Origin: Oscillospiraceae bacterium
Lineage (GTDB): Bacteria > Bacillota > Clostridia > Oscillospirales > Oscillospiraceae
Assembly (NCBI GenBank): GCA_009779845.1
Contig: WRBE01000001.1
Location: 1-64,000 of the forward strand
Length of the DNA stretch: 64,000 nt
Reading direction: 5' to 3'
This document shows positions 7,318 through 16,620 of this stretch, piece after piece. A model generated the notes under the pieces. That model ran no database searches, was not told the DNA's origin, and saw only the letters and a program-made list of their open reading frames with translations. The position numbers were made by a program, and so were the translations under genes. Each line of letters begins with the position of its first letter. Within the stretch, counting starts at the first letter, position 1.

Positions 7318-10062
7318 TTAACAAGAGATTATCTTGCTTATAAGTTCTAACAATTTTTCGACATAGGGGTATAGACTTGTCATGCCGCTTGCAACGCTAA
7401 TAAACCGGATTAAATTATCACGTATTGCCGTTGCCTTTCCTTGTTTGACTGCCGCTAAAATTGAATGGAGCATATCCTCTAATTGGGGATTGTTATTATT
7501 GCGGCTTATTTCTTCAAACATATCTTGGAGCATCTTGCGTTGCTCTTCTGAATAGCTTTCAATTCTTTCCAGTATGTTTGTAAGCCTTTGTGTCTCCGAG
7601 AGGATGGCATCCGTTTTGCTGTCAATTGAAAATACTACGTTTCGCATCTCTTCAAAATTCATTTTATACTGCTCTATGCGTCTTAAATCATCTTCCGTTT
7701 GTCTCAGCTTATCAAATAAATTTTGAATCACTTCACTTGGGACAATGGGAGATAAAACATCCAGTATTTTTACATCTTCATCTATTTCTTCTAAATAAAC
7801 TTCTTGCTTCCCACGTTTGAACAGGCCTAATAGGAGTTTCAATTTAGGCATGGCCACTTTGCCATGAACCCGATATCCTACATATTCGTCAAATTCGATA
7901 TCCATATTCCGCTGAACATATTCCAGATTTCTTCTAATATGAGCCAGATACGAAGCTTTGTTGTCACCGGCCACGTAAATGTCAATGATACTTTTTGTCT
8001 TTCCAAAACGGACAATAGCACTGCAATTGTCATAACCGCTCTTCAAATACGTTCCGCTACGCCATGTCAGCGACTTGTCAACATCCGCTTTCATTTGTGT
8101 AACAAAATGATACAGCACCTGTGTAGGGAGCGGGGCTTCATATACGATTTGCAAATGGATTGCATCTGCAAGCGGGGGAAGCTCCGGCTCACTGTCCGCT
8201 GTAAGCATCGGAATAAACTCTGAATGATCCACCTGATAAGAAAGCATGAAGTCTCTCATCATATTGAGGATAAAACGCATTTCTGTGTTTTTGTATGTTG
8301 GATTTACATCATCGTTATGTTCCAATATATATTTAATTGTACTGTGCGGGATAAAACCGTTACAGGTTTTCGCCTCTTCAGAATTGATGATTTTGTATAC
8401 ACCATTGGTAATCCACTCTGGGCGCAATACTTTTAGTTCCTCTACTGTGCCCATGGGGTCTTTGCCTTTATAGCTGAAACAAATACCTAAATCATTCAAC
8501 CATCTCAACAGGGTATCTTGGGGGGATTTGTCCATGATACCTTCTTCTTCGCAATAGCCCCTGTAAATGTCTTCTTGCAAATAGCTAATGGGATTGCCAT
8601 CTTGGTCTTTCAAGTCTTCCAATTTTAATTTGATACGATTCCAGCGACCGGGGAATACTTTGTGACAGGATTCGGATTCATGGATCACTTCAAGCAGTTC
8701 GGATTTAAACGCATCAAATCCTGTTCCTTTTTCACAAGATATTCTATGGAAATACATCTCATGAAAAATATTCTCATACTCCCGACGGAGTTTCAGTTCG
8801 TCAACATGTGCGTTTTCATTTTGATCGATTTTATTCATTACTATCATAACAGAGGAGTTATGGCCATATTGACGTATGATATCGAGCCAATATTCTGGGC
8901 GGTCGTCTCTTCTTCCGTCTAATACCAGCACGTACAGACACCGTTCGCCTAAGAAAAACTCATGCATGGAATGCATAACGGCTTGTCCGCCAAAATCCCA
9001 AAAAGAAATCAATGGGTTTTGGGGATTGACTTCATCTTTCCATTTGTTAATCAGCACACCTCTTGTTTCAGGTAAGTCTTTCTCATAATCATCCGTTTGC
9101 AATCGATGTATGATGGTGCTTTTTCCGGCACCGCCATCCCCGATAAAAATAACTCTGGCTTCGTTGAGTATAACCTTTTCGCGCTCCAGCTCATCGTAGA
9201 ACAGTTTTATTTCATCAATCGGTTTTTTAAAAGTAGATATACCGATTTCAAGAATATCTGTGTTTTTTAAGTTTATTCCCCATTTGAATGGCTCAAACAC
9301 AAAGAGGAGGTTTAAGTCCAAAATATCTTTGGGCAAGGTTTTTAAAACAAGATTTTCTAAGCTTAAGCGTGCCAAGGGCAATGAATATATCTGCCCCGGC
9401 AACTCTGTAATTCGTGTGCCGTCTACATAAAGCGAAGTCAGTGCAGTGAGGTTGCCGATCCCCTCCGGTAATTCCGTGATGTACGTGTAGCCAATATCAA
9501 GTGAAGTCAGTGCAGTGAGGTTGCCAAGCCACTCCGGTAGCTTCGTGATTTGCGTGTTGCCTACATGAAGTGAAGTCAGCGCAGTGAGGTTGCCGATCCC
9601 TTCCGGTAATTCCGTGATGTACGTGTAGCCAATATCAAGTGAAGTCAGCGCAGTGAGGTTGCCGATTCCCTCCGGTAGCTTCGTGATTTGCGTGTTGCGT
9701 ACATGAAGCGAAGTCAGCGCAGTGAGGTTGCCGATTCCCTCCGGTAGCTTCGTGATTTGCGTGCTGCTTATATCAAGCATGGATAATGCCGCAAATTGCC
9801 CAATAGAATTTGGCAGTATGGAAAGATCAGGAATCCGCAAGATCAGATATTCACATTCAGGACAGTCAAGCAGTACTTTTTCAAGCAAACTATATTCTAC
9901 ACTATTTGAATAGACAAGAAGTGCTTTTATTTTTCCCATGTCTATTGAATACCTGACAGAAGGTCTTTGTACCCTCCAAAAGCCCCTATCTTTCCAGAAA
10001 CTCAGTTCCACACATTCCGGCACACAACCGAGATGTTCACTCAATCTATTGATACTATCCAT
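7318..10062 (-). CDS. Roco protein: LRR, Roc GTPase and COR domain
   Basis: A 914-residue multidomain protein. Residues 77-245 hold 23-residue leucine-rich repeats (LPEGIGNLTALTSL plus a variable part). Residues 300-470 are a Ras-of-complex GTPase with P-loop GDGGAGKST (308-316), DFGGQ (356-360), NKID (410-413) and SCEKG. A COR-like dimerisation region follows to about 690. The C-terminal 200 residues contain a predicted coiled coil (FDKLRQTEDDLRRIEQYK) and a helical tail. No membrane segment. It starts nine bases after the regulator's stop, with GGGGAG from that gene's last codons as ribosome binding site. Codon use is more AT-rich than in its neighbours, suggesting acquisition. Bacterial Roco roles are poorly known. 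Confidence 0.92.
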   Translation of the reverse strand: MDSINRLSEHLGCVPECVELSFWKDRGFWRVQRPSVRYSIDMGKIKALLVYSNSVEYSLLEKVLLDCPECEYLILRIPDLSILPNSIGQFAALSMLDISSTQITKLPEGIGNLTALTSLHVRNTQITKLPEGIGNLTALTSLDIGYTYITELPEGIGNLTALTSLHVGNTQITKLPEWLGNLTALTSLDIGYTYITELPEGIGNLTALTSLYVDGTRITELPGQIYSLPLARLSLENLVLKTLPKDILDLNLLFVFEPFKWGINLKNTDILEIGISTFKKPIDEIKLFYDELEREKVILNEARVIFIGDGGAGKSTIIHRLQTDDYEKDLPETRGVLINKWKDEVNPQNPLISFWDFGGQAVMHSMHEFFLGERCLYVLVLDGRRDDRPEYWLDIIRQYGHNSSVMIVMNKIDQNENAHVDELKLRREYENIFHEMYFHRISCEKGTGFDAFKSELLEVIHESESCHKVFPGRWNRIKLKLEDLKDQDGNPISYLQEDIYRGYCEEEGIMDKSPQDTLLRWLNDLGICFSYKGKDPMGTVEELKVLRPEWITNGVYKIINSEEAKTCNGFIPHSTIKYILEHNDDVNPTYKNTEMRFILNMMRDFMLSYQVDHSEFIPMLTADSEPELPPLADAIHLQIVYEAPLPTQVLYHFVTQMKADVDKSLTWRSGTYLKSGYDNCSAIVRFGKTKSIIDIYVAGDNKASYLAHIRRNLEYVQRNMDIEFDEYVGYRVHGKVAMPKLKLLLGLFKRGKQEVYLEEIDEDVKILDVLSPIVPSEVIQNLFDKLRQTEDDLRRIEQYKMNFEEMRNVVFSIDSKTDAILSETQRLTNILERIESYSEEQRKMLQDMFEEISRNNNNPQLEDMLHSILAAVKQGKATAIRDNLIRFISVASGMTSLYPYVEKLLELISKIISC
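9403..9747. repeat. 69-bp tandem LRR-coding repeats with 138-bp higher-order unit
   Basis: Five near-identical 69-bp units encode the Roco LRRs. The variable part alternates: HVRNTQITK, DIGYTYITE, HVGNTQITK, DIGYTYITE, YVDGTRITE. The two-repeat (46-codon, 138-bp) unit is itself duplicated, which indicates recent expansion. Copy number may vary between strains. Confidence 0.85.
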
Positions 10063-10071
10063 ACGTATGCC

Positions 10072-10767
10072 CTACTCCCCCGACTCCGACAACTCAAACT
10101 TATACCCCACACCCCAGACGGTCTTCAAACTCCACTGGTCACTCACGCCTTCCAGTTTTTCTCGGAGGCGTTTGACGTGGACATCCACAGTGCGGCTGTC
10201 GCCGAAGTAGTCGAAGCCCCAGACTTCGTCTAAGAGTTGGTTGCGGGTGTAGACCCGGTTGGGGGAGGCGGCTAGGTGGTATAAGAGTTCTAGCTCTTTC
10301 GGTGGGGTGTCCACTTTTTGACCGTCTACTAATAGTTCGTAGGAATCTAGGTTAATGGTGAGTTTATCGAAACTAAGCCGCCGTTCCAGTGCCTCCGGGT
10401 TCTCTCCGTATCGGCGCAGGACTGCGTGGACGCGGGCGATGAGTTCTTTGGGTTCAAAGGGTTTGACAATATAGTCATCGGCCCCTAACTCTAAGCCCGT
10501 AACCTTATCAAATGTCTCCCCTTTGGCGGTGAGCATGATGATGGGCACCTTAGAACTCCGCCGTAGCTCCCGACAGACCCCCCAGCCGTCTAAGATGGGC
10601 AGCATGATGTCTAGGATGACAAGGTTCGGCTCAAACTGCGCCGCCTCTAACACGCCAGCGGCACCGTCTGTTGCAATCTGGACAGTAAAACCCTCTTTCT
10701 CTAAGTACAAGCGCAGTAACTCAGCAATATTCCCATCATCCTCAATAACCAAAACCCGTCCGGCCAT
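10072..10767 (-). CDS. OmpR/PhoB-family response regulator
   Basis: A 231-residue regulator: receiver domain with VIEDD, phospho-Asp 53 in LVILDIMLP, Thr 80 (IIMLTAKGE) and Lys 102 (YIVKPFEP), then a winged-helix output domain (PPKELELLYHLAAS, RTVDVHVKRLREKL, VWGVGYKFE). AGAGGTGACGGTT before the ATG at 10767 is nearly the same context as htrA's start; a GTG three codons upstream overlaps the ribosome binding site. First gene of the regulator-Roco-kinase-htrA operon, and probably its activator. Confidence 0.93.
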   Translation of the reverse strand: MAGRVLVIEDDGNIAELLRLYLEKEGFTVQIATDGAAGVLEAAQFEPNLVILDIMLPILDGWGVCRELRRSSKVPIIMLTAKGETFDKVTGLELGADDYIVKPFEPKELIARVHAVLRRYGENPEALERRLSFDKLTINLDSYELLVDGQKVDTPPKELELLYHLAASPNRVYTRNQLLDEVWGFDYFGDSRTVDVHVKRLREKLEGVSDQWSLKTVWGVGYKFELSESGE

Positions 10768-10996
10768 AACCGTCACCTCTTTGCTTAAAGTTGTTATCTT
10801 ATATTATAGTACACTTTTGCCGCCCCTGCAACTATATTTAATTGGAAACAAAACATCACGCCCTATTAGTTCCATTTCGGTGCAAATTTGGGGTGCGGGC
10901 CGCCGGGGGCGGTGCCCTCTGCAACGCAATGAGGGGACAGGGCAACGTAATGGAAAACAGTTCTGCAAAGTAATAAAAACCAAATTGTCAAAACAA

Positions 10997-11025
10997 TTGC
11001 AAATCGCCACAGAACATGCTATACT
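10997..11025 (+). promoter_or_regulatory. promoter of the DUF5711 gene
   Basis: TTGCAA (10997-11002), a 17-base spacer and TATACT (11020-11025). The rest of the 300-base divergent gap (10768-11072) holds a GC-rich segment around 10895-10950 but no gene I can support. Confidence 0.65.
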
Positions 11026-11072
11026 ATTAAAATAGCCCAAAATCCGCCATGCGCCTGACGAGTGAGGACCCT

Positions 11073-12197
11073 ATGGAACAGCAAGTCGCCAATAGAAAAC
11101 AGGTGCTACGTCGCGGCGGCTTCATTCTGCTGGCGGTGGCAGTGATTGTAATTTTGGCGACGGTTGTACTTGGTCAGTTGGGCGGGGCGCATTTGACCCG
11201 TATGGTACGATATCACCGACCGGGTTCACCCTATGCCGCCGAGATTCGATTCACCAGCCTGTCCGACAATACCTTTGCCTCTCTCGATAACGGGATTGCA
11301 GTGGCATCCGGTTCCGGGCTCGGCTTCTATGACCGAACGGGTTCGGTGGTGTATACCAGTCTGCGGCCCTTGCGGCAACCGATGATTGACACGGCGGGGA
11401 ACTATGTCGTTGCCTACGATCTGGGCGGCACAGACATCCTAGTCGGCAACCGGCGGGAGGTGCTGCACCGCATTGAGGCGGAGGGGCGGATTATTGACAC
11501 CCGGGTAAATGAAAACGGCTGGGTGACGGTGTCCGTTGAGCAAGCGGGAACGTTGGGTGCGGTGCGGGTCTATGACCCAAACGGGACACCCCGATTTCGG
11601 GTTCATATCTCCACCGGACATCTGGTGGGTGCGGCCTTGGCGGCGGACAATCGGACGCTGGCCCTGCTCACTATGACAGAGGACGGTGGTCGGGTTCTGT
11701 GGTATGCGGCGGACACGCCGGCGGACGAGCCCCGCTATACATACCTGCGGGAAGATGAGTTGTTTTTTGACCTCTGGTTCACCTCGCCCAGTGGGGCGGT
11801 GGGCGTGATTTCCAATAACGCCGTGATCTATTTGAATGCCCAAGGGGAATTTAAAAGTGAGTATTTGTTCCCCAACCGGCGTCTGCAAAATTTCGATGTG
11901 GACGAGGGCAACGTGGCACTGTACTTATCCCACCACCAGACCGGGGCCGGAGGCGAACTTGTGGTGCTAGAGCCCACAGGCGAGCGAGAACGGGTGGATG
12001 TTATGGGGTATGTGTTCGATATCTCGTTAGCAGGCCGATATATGGCGGCCATTTACTTAGACACCATCACGGTCTATCGTAGAGGGCGCGCTTATGCCGA
12101 CTTTACAGAGACTGAGGGCATGACGAATGTACTGATGCGTGACGATGGCACTCTGTTTCGGCTGGCCCCCCATTGGGCCAGATTATTGATACCATAA
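11073..12197 (+). CDS. DUF5711-like membrane-anchored beta-propeller protein
   Basis: About 374 residues from the ATG at 11073, which follows GTGAGGACCCT; an in-frame ATG at 11049 has no such signal. A short cytoplasmic N-terminus and one membrane segment (about 17-37, GGFILLAVAVIVILATVVLG) precede a large extracytoplasmic domain with repeating beta-strand blades typical of YVTN/WD-like propellers (GLGFYDRTGSVVYT, GAVRVYDPNGTPRFRV, GGELVVLEPTGERERV). It is upstream of cvpA on the same strand. I know DUF5711 proteins only as uncharacterised. Confidence 0.7.
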   Translation: MEQQVANRKQVLRRGGFILLAVAVIVILATVVLGQLGGAHLTRMVRYHRPGSPYAAEIRFTSLSDNTFASLDNGIAVASGSGLGFYDRTGSVVYTSLRPLRQPMIDTAGNYVVAYDLGGTDILVGNRREVLHRIEAEGRIIDTRVNENGWVTVSVEQAGTLGAVRVYDPNGTPRFRVHISTGHLVGAALAADNRTLALLTMTEDGGRVLWYAADTPADEPRYTYLREDELFFDLWFTSPSGAVGVISNNAVIYLNAQGEFKSEYLFPNRRLQNFDVDEGNVALYLSHHQTGAGGELVVLEPTGERERVDVMGYVFDISLAGRYMAAIYLDTITVYRRGRAYADFTETEGMTNVLMRDDGTLFRLAPHWARLLIP

Positions 12198-12286
12198 TTT
12201 CCCGGGTGTTCGATGTCCAATATACATAGATATAAAAAAAGAGGAAAAGAGGTGCCCACTGGGGCAGCCTTATGAGGGAGAAGCAA

Positions 12287-13006
12287 ATGCACATTTTACT
12301 GGATATTTTACTGATTGCGATTATTCTCTTTTGCGGATGGCAGGGATACAAACGTGGGATACTTGGCTGCATTCTGGCCATTGCATTCGTCATCGTAGCA
12401 GTCTGGGGTGCCAATTTGATAGCCACCACCTATTCCGATGAATTTACCTCTATGTTCCGCCCCTTCGCCAGCGGATACCTAGACCGCATGGAGATTGAGG
12501 CCATTGAAGAGATTGTGCCGATGGATCAACAGCACCTTTCTACAGATGATCTGCTTCGCTTAGACGATTCGTTAGAATCGCAACTGGCCCAGCAGGTATT
12601 TCTAGAGTTGGGCGTCTATGAATCCCGGACAGAAAAGCTATTAGATCGGTACTTTGACTATCGGGATCAGTACTATTACAACACAGTGAACCATGCGTTT
12701 ACGAATGTGTTTGTCTATGCGTTTTCCTTCCTACTGGTCTTTGTCATTTCCTTTTTAGTGATTCTGATCGGATTCACGGTAGTTTACAACATTATTCCCT
12801 TCTCTTTTCGCTTGCCGGGGCTTAAACTGGTAGAGGGGATCGGCGGCGGAGTCTTAGGGATCGGACAGGGATTGTTGCTGGTGTTTATGCTCACATGGCT
12901 GTTAGGCTATATCGGGCTGTTTCTGCCGGAGGACTTTTTGGCACGGAGCGGAGTGATTCCGTTCTTTGTGCGGAATAATCCTATGGTAGACTTTATTGAC
13001 CTTTAG
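12287..13006 (+). CDS. cvpA: CvpA family membrane protein
   Basis: About 239 residues. An N-terminal pair of membrane helices (LLDILLIAIILFCGWQGYKRG) is followed by a polar loop (about 45-130), then two or three more helices with GFTVVYNII and GGGVLGIGQGLLLVFM, the glycine-rich pattern of CvpA/colicin V production proteins. The start at 12287 is chosen because GAGGGAGAAGCAA precedes it. Function in Firmicutes is not settled. The gene ends 21 bases before palindromic element A. Confidence 0.8.
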   Translation: MHILLDILLIAIILFCGWQGYKRGILGCILAIAFVIVAVWGANLIATTYSDEFTSMFRPFASGYLDRMEIEAIEEIVPMDQQHLSTDDLLRLDDSLESQLAQQVFLELGVYESRTEKLLDRYFDYRDQYYYNTVNHAFTNVFVYAFSFLLVFVISFLVILIGFTVVYNIIPFSFRLPGLKLVEGIGGGVLGIGQGLLLVFMLTWLLGYIGLFLPEDFLARSGVIPFFVRNNPMVDFIDL

Positions 13007-13027
13007 GCCGCCTTTTCACAGCACTGG

Positions 13028-13187
13028 ATTACGCCGTCATCAAAATAGCAACAATGCTAAGGCGTTTTTTGCCGCCATGCGATGCTAAAAAATCTTGCAA
13101 GGCACAAGCATTCCGGCGATTTTTTATCACCGCTTGACATCAAAAATCTACGCCCTATCATTGCTATTATTTTGATGACGGCGTAAT
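13028..13187. mobile_element. palindromic MITE-like element A
   Basis: About 160 bp without coding capacity. The ends are perfect 20-bp inverted repeats (ATTACGCCGTCATCAAAATA and its complement), with further imperfect pairing inward (AGCAA.AATG on both arms) and an inner AAAAAATC/GATTTTTT hairpin. Its minus strand shares ordered blocks with element B (60915-61082): GATTTTTGA, then a GCAAG/AGATTT block, then GCATGGCGG. It sits between cvpA and the clpE ribosome binding site. Confidence 0.7.
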
Positions 13188-13212
13188 TAGGAACAGGAGA
13201 CTTTATTTTAAC

Positions 13213-15510
13213 ATGCAACCAACCATTTGTAGCCGCTGTAAGAAAAATGTGGCAGTTCTATTCATTACAAAAGTAGAAAACGGAGTCGCAACCAATCAAG
13301 GGCTTTGCTTAAAGTGCGCCAAAGAGCTTAACATCAAGCCCGTAGACGAAATCATGCAGAAAATGGGCATCTCGGAAGAGGACTTAGACACAGCTTCCAG
13401 TGAGATGATTGAGGCATTCGGCGGGGCGGAGAATTTACCTGATATCTTCAACGGCGACGCTGACGCCGGGAACATGGCCACTTTCCCGTTTTTGAACAAA
13501 CTGTTCGGCGCAGGCCCCGGTGACCGCCCCCCCGCCTCCGGCGGGAACCATCCCGGCGGCCAAGGGAACAAGGACAAAGACACTGGCCGCAAAAAGCGGC
13601 GGTTTTTAGAGAGTTACTGCATCTCGCTCACTGACCGTGCCCGTAGCGGCAAGTTAGACCAAATTATCGGGCGGGAGGAAGAATTAGAGCGGGTGATTCA
13701 AATCCTCAACCGCCGGCAGAAAAATAACCCCTGTTTAATCGGTGAACCCGGCGTGGGAAAAACCGCCATCGCCGAGGGCCTTGCCATGCGGATTTGTGCA
13801 GGCAACGTGCCCTATAAACTGCGGGAAAAAGAAGTCTATCTCCTAGACCTGACCGCCTTGGTAGCAGGTACCCAGTTCAGGGGCCAATTCGAGAGCCGCA
13901 TGAAAGGTCTCATTGAAGAGATCAAGAAACAAGGGAACATTATCCTAGTCATTGACGAGGTACACTCCATTGTGGGCGCAGGGGATGCAGAGGGTAGCAT
14001 GAATGCAGCCAACATCCTAAAGCCCGCCCTATCCCGGGGCGAGATGCAAGTCATCGGGGCCACTACGTTTACCGAGTACCGTAAACATATCGAAAAAGAT
14101 TCTGCCCTAGAGCGCAGGTTTCAGCCCGTGACCGTTGCCGAACCGTCTATCAGTGACGCGATCCAGATTATCCAAGGGATCGCCCATTATTATGAGGCGT
14201 TCCACAGCGTGAAAATCTCTCCAGAGATGGCCCGGCAGGCGGTGATTATGAGTGAGCGGTACATCACCGACCGATTTTTGCCCGACAAAGCCATCGACTT
14301 AATTGATGAGGCCTGTAGTGACGTCAACCTCAAGAGCGTCATGTTGGCCCGCATGGCCGAGATTGACAAAGAGCAAGCGGACCTGACGAAAGAGCGGGAT
14401 TTATTACTGGGCGATGCCAAGACAGAGGCGGAAAATTACGAGCGGTTAGCAGTAATCCGTAGCCGTGAGATGCAGTTGACGGATGAGCGCACTGTTCTTC
14501 AAAAAGACGGCCCGCCGGAGCTGACGATGAACCACCTAGCCCATGTGATTGAGCTATGGACAAAAATCCCTGCCAGTAGTATCCGGGAGGATGAGTATAA
14601 GCGGTTAGCGGAACTCTCCAATCGGCTCAAAGCCCATGTCATCGGCCAAGACGAGGCGGTGGACACGGTCTGCCGTGCCATCAAGCGGAGCCGGGTCGGC
14701 ATCTCTGCCAAGCGTAAGCCCGCATCCTTTATCTTCGTAGGTTCTACGGGCGTGGGGAAGACAGAACTTGTCAAGCGCCTCGCCCAAGACTTGTTCACGG
14801 CACCGGAATCGTTAATCCGGCTGGACATGTCAGAATTCATGGAAAAGCACGCCGTGAGCCGCATCATCGGTTCGCCCCCCGGCTATGTGGGGTATGACGA
14901 GGCGGGGCAACTCACAGAAAAAGTCCGCCGTCGCCCCTATAGTGTGGTACTACTCGATGAGATTGAAAAGGCCCACCCGGACGTGCTGAATATCCTGCTC
15001 CAAATCCTAGACGACGGTCACATTACCGATGCCCAGGGCCGGAATGTGAACTTTGAGAACACGGTCATCATCATGACCACCAACGCCGGCAGTGATAAAA
15101 AAGACGGCGCCGTGGGCTTTGGTCGCAGTGCCAATGAGCAGGGCAAAGAAAAGGCCATGAAAGCCTTAAACGACTTCCTGCGCCCCGAGTTCATTAATCG
15201 GGTGGATGAGATTGTCTACTTTAATAAACTCACGGAAGAAAACTTCCGTAGCATTGCCAGCCTCATGATGGAAGAGCTCAAAGAAGTCATGGCAGATAAA
15301 GGTTATACCTTAACCTATGATGACACGGTGTTAGATTTCCTCACGAAGAAGTCTTACTCGTTGACCTACGGTGCCAGAAACCTCCGCCGACTGGTACAGC
15401 GGGAGATTGAGGATAAAATTGCCAGCGAGTTGGTAGAGAATTTTGAGAATACGATTTCTCAGATTGGTCTGACGGTACAAGACGAGGAAGTTGTTGTGTT
15501 AGCGGTGTAA
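13213..15510 (+). CDS. clpE: ClpE-like AAA+ protein unfoldase
   Basis: A 765-residue Hsp100 ATPase. The N-terminus has a zinc finger (Cys 6, 9, 32, 35) instead of the Clp-N repeats of ClpC, as in ClpE. Then come AAA domain 1 (Walker A GEPGVGKT at 177-184, [14 protein letters not shown]), a short coiled middle domain ([18 protein letters not shown]), AAA domain 2 (GSTGVGKT near 510-517, [14 protein letters not shown]) and a C-terminal Clp D2-small domain. VGFG in domain 2 matches the loop that docks on ClpP. It unfolds damaged proteins for ClpP. AGGAGA lies 13 bases before the ATG, a rather long spacing. Element A lies immediately upstream. Confidence 0.9.
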   Translation: MQPTICSRCKKNVAVLFITKVENGVATNQGLCLKCAKELNIKPVDEIMQKMGISEEDLDTASSEMIEAFGGAENLPDIFNGDADAGNMATFPFLNKLFGAGPGDRPPASGGNHPGGQGNKDKDTGRKKRRFLESYCISLTDRARSGKLDQIIGREEELERVIQILNRRQKNNPCLIGEPGVGKTAIAEGLAMRICAGNVPYKLREKEVYLLDLTALVAGTQFRGQFESRMKGLIEEIKKQGNIILVIDEVHSIVGAGDAEGSMNAANILKPALSRGEMQVIGATTFTEYRKHIEKDSALERRFQPVTVAEPSISDAIQIIQGIAHYYEAFHSVKISPEMARQAVIMSERYITDRFLPDKAIDLIDEACSDVNLKSVMLARMAEIDKEQADLTKERDLLLGDAKTEAENYERLAVIRSREMQLTDERTVLQKDGPPELTMNHLAHVIELWTKIPASSIREDEYKRLAELSNRLKAHVIGQDEAVDTVCRAIKRSRVGISAKRKPASFIFVGSTGVGKTELVKRLAQDLFTAPESLIRLDMSEFMEKHAVSRIIGSPPGYVGYDEAGQLTEKVRRRPYSVVLLDEIEKAHPDVLNILLQILDDGHITDAQGRNVNFENTVIIMTTNAGSDKKDGAVGFGRSANEQGKEKAMKALNDFLRPEFINRVDEIVYFNKLTEENFRSIASLMMEELKEVMADKGYTLTYDDTVLDFLTKKSYSLTYGARNLRRLVQREIEDKIASELVENFENTISQIGLTVQDEEVVVLAV

Positions 15511-15515
15511 TAGGT

Positions 15516-15555
15516 ATCACCACAGCCCCCAGCGGGGACTGTGGTGATTTTTTGT
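15516..15555 (+). terminator. intrinsic terminator of clpE
   Basis: ATCACCACAG pairs with CTGTGGTGAT, a CCCC/GGGG extension closes the loop, and TTTTTTG follows. Confidence 0.9.
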
Positions 15556-15613
15556 TGCGATATAGTCAACAGCCAAGCCATTTTTGCCACAACAGGACAG
15601 GAAATGCACACCC

Positions 15614-15796
15614 CTACGATTGCTGTAGAGAACCTATCGTCTGTGTAGCGCGTTCCGCCCCGGCGGTCTCCACAAAATGGACGCACCGGACGCTAGGCCC
15701 ATCGGCGGAAATCGTCCCACAGGACGCCGCCCGTTGAAGGGTGCAGCATCCGTCTTGTTGATAGACGCATTTGTTGGTGCAAGGAATCAGGCTCAA
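15614..15796 (-). CDS. small cysteine-rich protein, 60 aa
   Basis: The frame opens with TTG at 15796, nine bases after GAAAGGA. It encodes MSLIPCTNKCVYQQDGCCTL and then CVHF. The spacing C..KC.YQ.DG.CTL...C.HF matches a family of short Cys-rich clostridial proteins that I know only as uncharacterised, often carrying unreliable annotations. Cysteine spacing suggests metal or Fe-S binding. The C-terminal tail beyond CVHF is longer than I remember for the family. Confidence 0.6.
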   Translation of the reverse strand: MSLIPCTNKCVYQQDGCCTLQRAASCGTISADGPSVRCVHFVETAGAERATQTIGSLQQS

Positions 15797-15842
15797 ACTA
15801 TCACGTTCCTTTCGGGGATAGTTTGTGTCAGATGCTTGAAGA

Positions 15843-16619
15843 TTATGATTCCGCTACAACAAATCCCCAAGTGTCAAAAATAGCCATGGTTTCAGCCTCT
15901 GCTAGAAAATCCAGAAACGCCTGTGCCGCTTCCGGGTGCTGGCTATCACGAAGCACAGCGGCGGGATAAACCACCCGGCCGATCATTTCTGCCGTGGCAA
16001 TGTCTAACACAGAGAGACCAAACTCCAACGCATCCGTCAGATAGACAAGCCCGAAGTCCACGCTGGATTCCCGTACCTGCATGGCGACCTCTCGGACGTT
16101 TGCACCATAGCTGATGGCCCCTTGTCCTGCAAGGGTTTCGTGGTCTAGTCCGAAATAGGCCAAAACCGCCTGTGTATATCGTCCCACCGGCACGTCTATA
16201 TTGCCCATGGCCATCAACACGTCCCCGGAGACCAAGGACACGGCCATATCTTGAAAACACGCAATACCGCTTGGATTGTCCGGTGCCGCTACCAGCACGA
16301 CCTGATTTTCTAATAAATCAATCCGAGTGCCGGGTTCTATCAGCCCCTGTGCGGCCAATGCATCCATTTCCTGCGTGGCCGCCGAGAGAAACAGGTCGGC
16401 CTCAGCCCCCATTTGGATTTGCGTCCGCAGGGTGCCGGAGGAATCAAAGTTGAATATGATATCGGCCTCTGTATACTGGGCCGCAATCTCTGTCAACACC
16501 CCGGACATGGAGGCCGCCGCAAACACAACCAGCTCTGTTTCTGCCGATTTAAGGTCGCCACATGCCGCCACGCCCAGCACCAGTACGAGCACCAGCAGAA
16601 TCGAACAACTTTTTTTCAT
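15843..16619 (-). CDS. modA: molybdate-type ABC transporter substrate-binding lipoprotein
   Basis: A 258-residue lipoprotein. The signal ends in the lipobox VAAC at about Cys 20, followed by a periplasmic-binding fold with LVVFAAASMSGVLTEIAAQY, FNFDSSGTLRTQI and GAEADLFLSAATQ, the oxyanion-binding signature of ModA. The start is the ATG one base beyond the asnA stop, so the two are coupled and a longer upstream frame is an artefact. No modB or modC is visible nearby, so the permease and ATPase must be elsewhere if it works as an importer. Confidence 0.88.
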   Translation of the reverse strand: MKKSCSILLVLVLVLGVAACGDLKSAETELVVFAAASMSGVLTEIAAQYTEADIIFNFDSSGTLRTQIQMGAEADLFLSAATQEMDALAAQGLIEPGTRIDLLENQVVLVAAPDNPSGIACFQDMAVSLVSGDVLMAMGNIDVPVGRYTQAVLAYFGLDHETLAGQGAISYGANVREVAMQVRESSVDFGLVYLTDALEFGLSVLDIATAEMIGRVVYPAAVLRDSQHPEAAQAFLDFLAEAETMAIFDTWGFVVAES

Positions 16620-16620
16620 T

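Noticed and set aside
9403..9747. A CRISPR-like repeat array
   Set aside because: Repeats are 69-bp in-frame LRR codons without spacers and lie inside one protein-coding gene.
13028..13187. Element A as a riboswitch or T-box for clpE
   Set aside because: It is symmetrical end to end, has a relative in a different context, and no aptamer-like consensus is visible.
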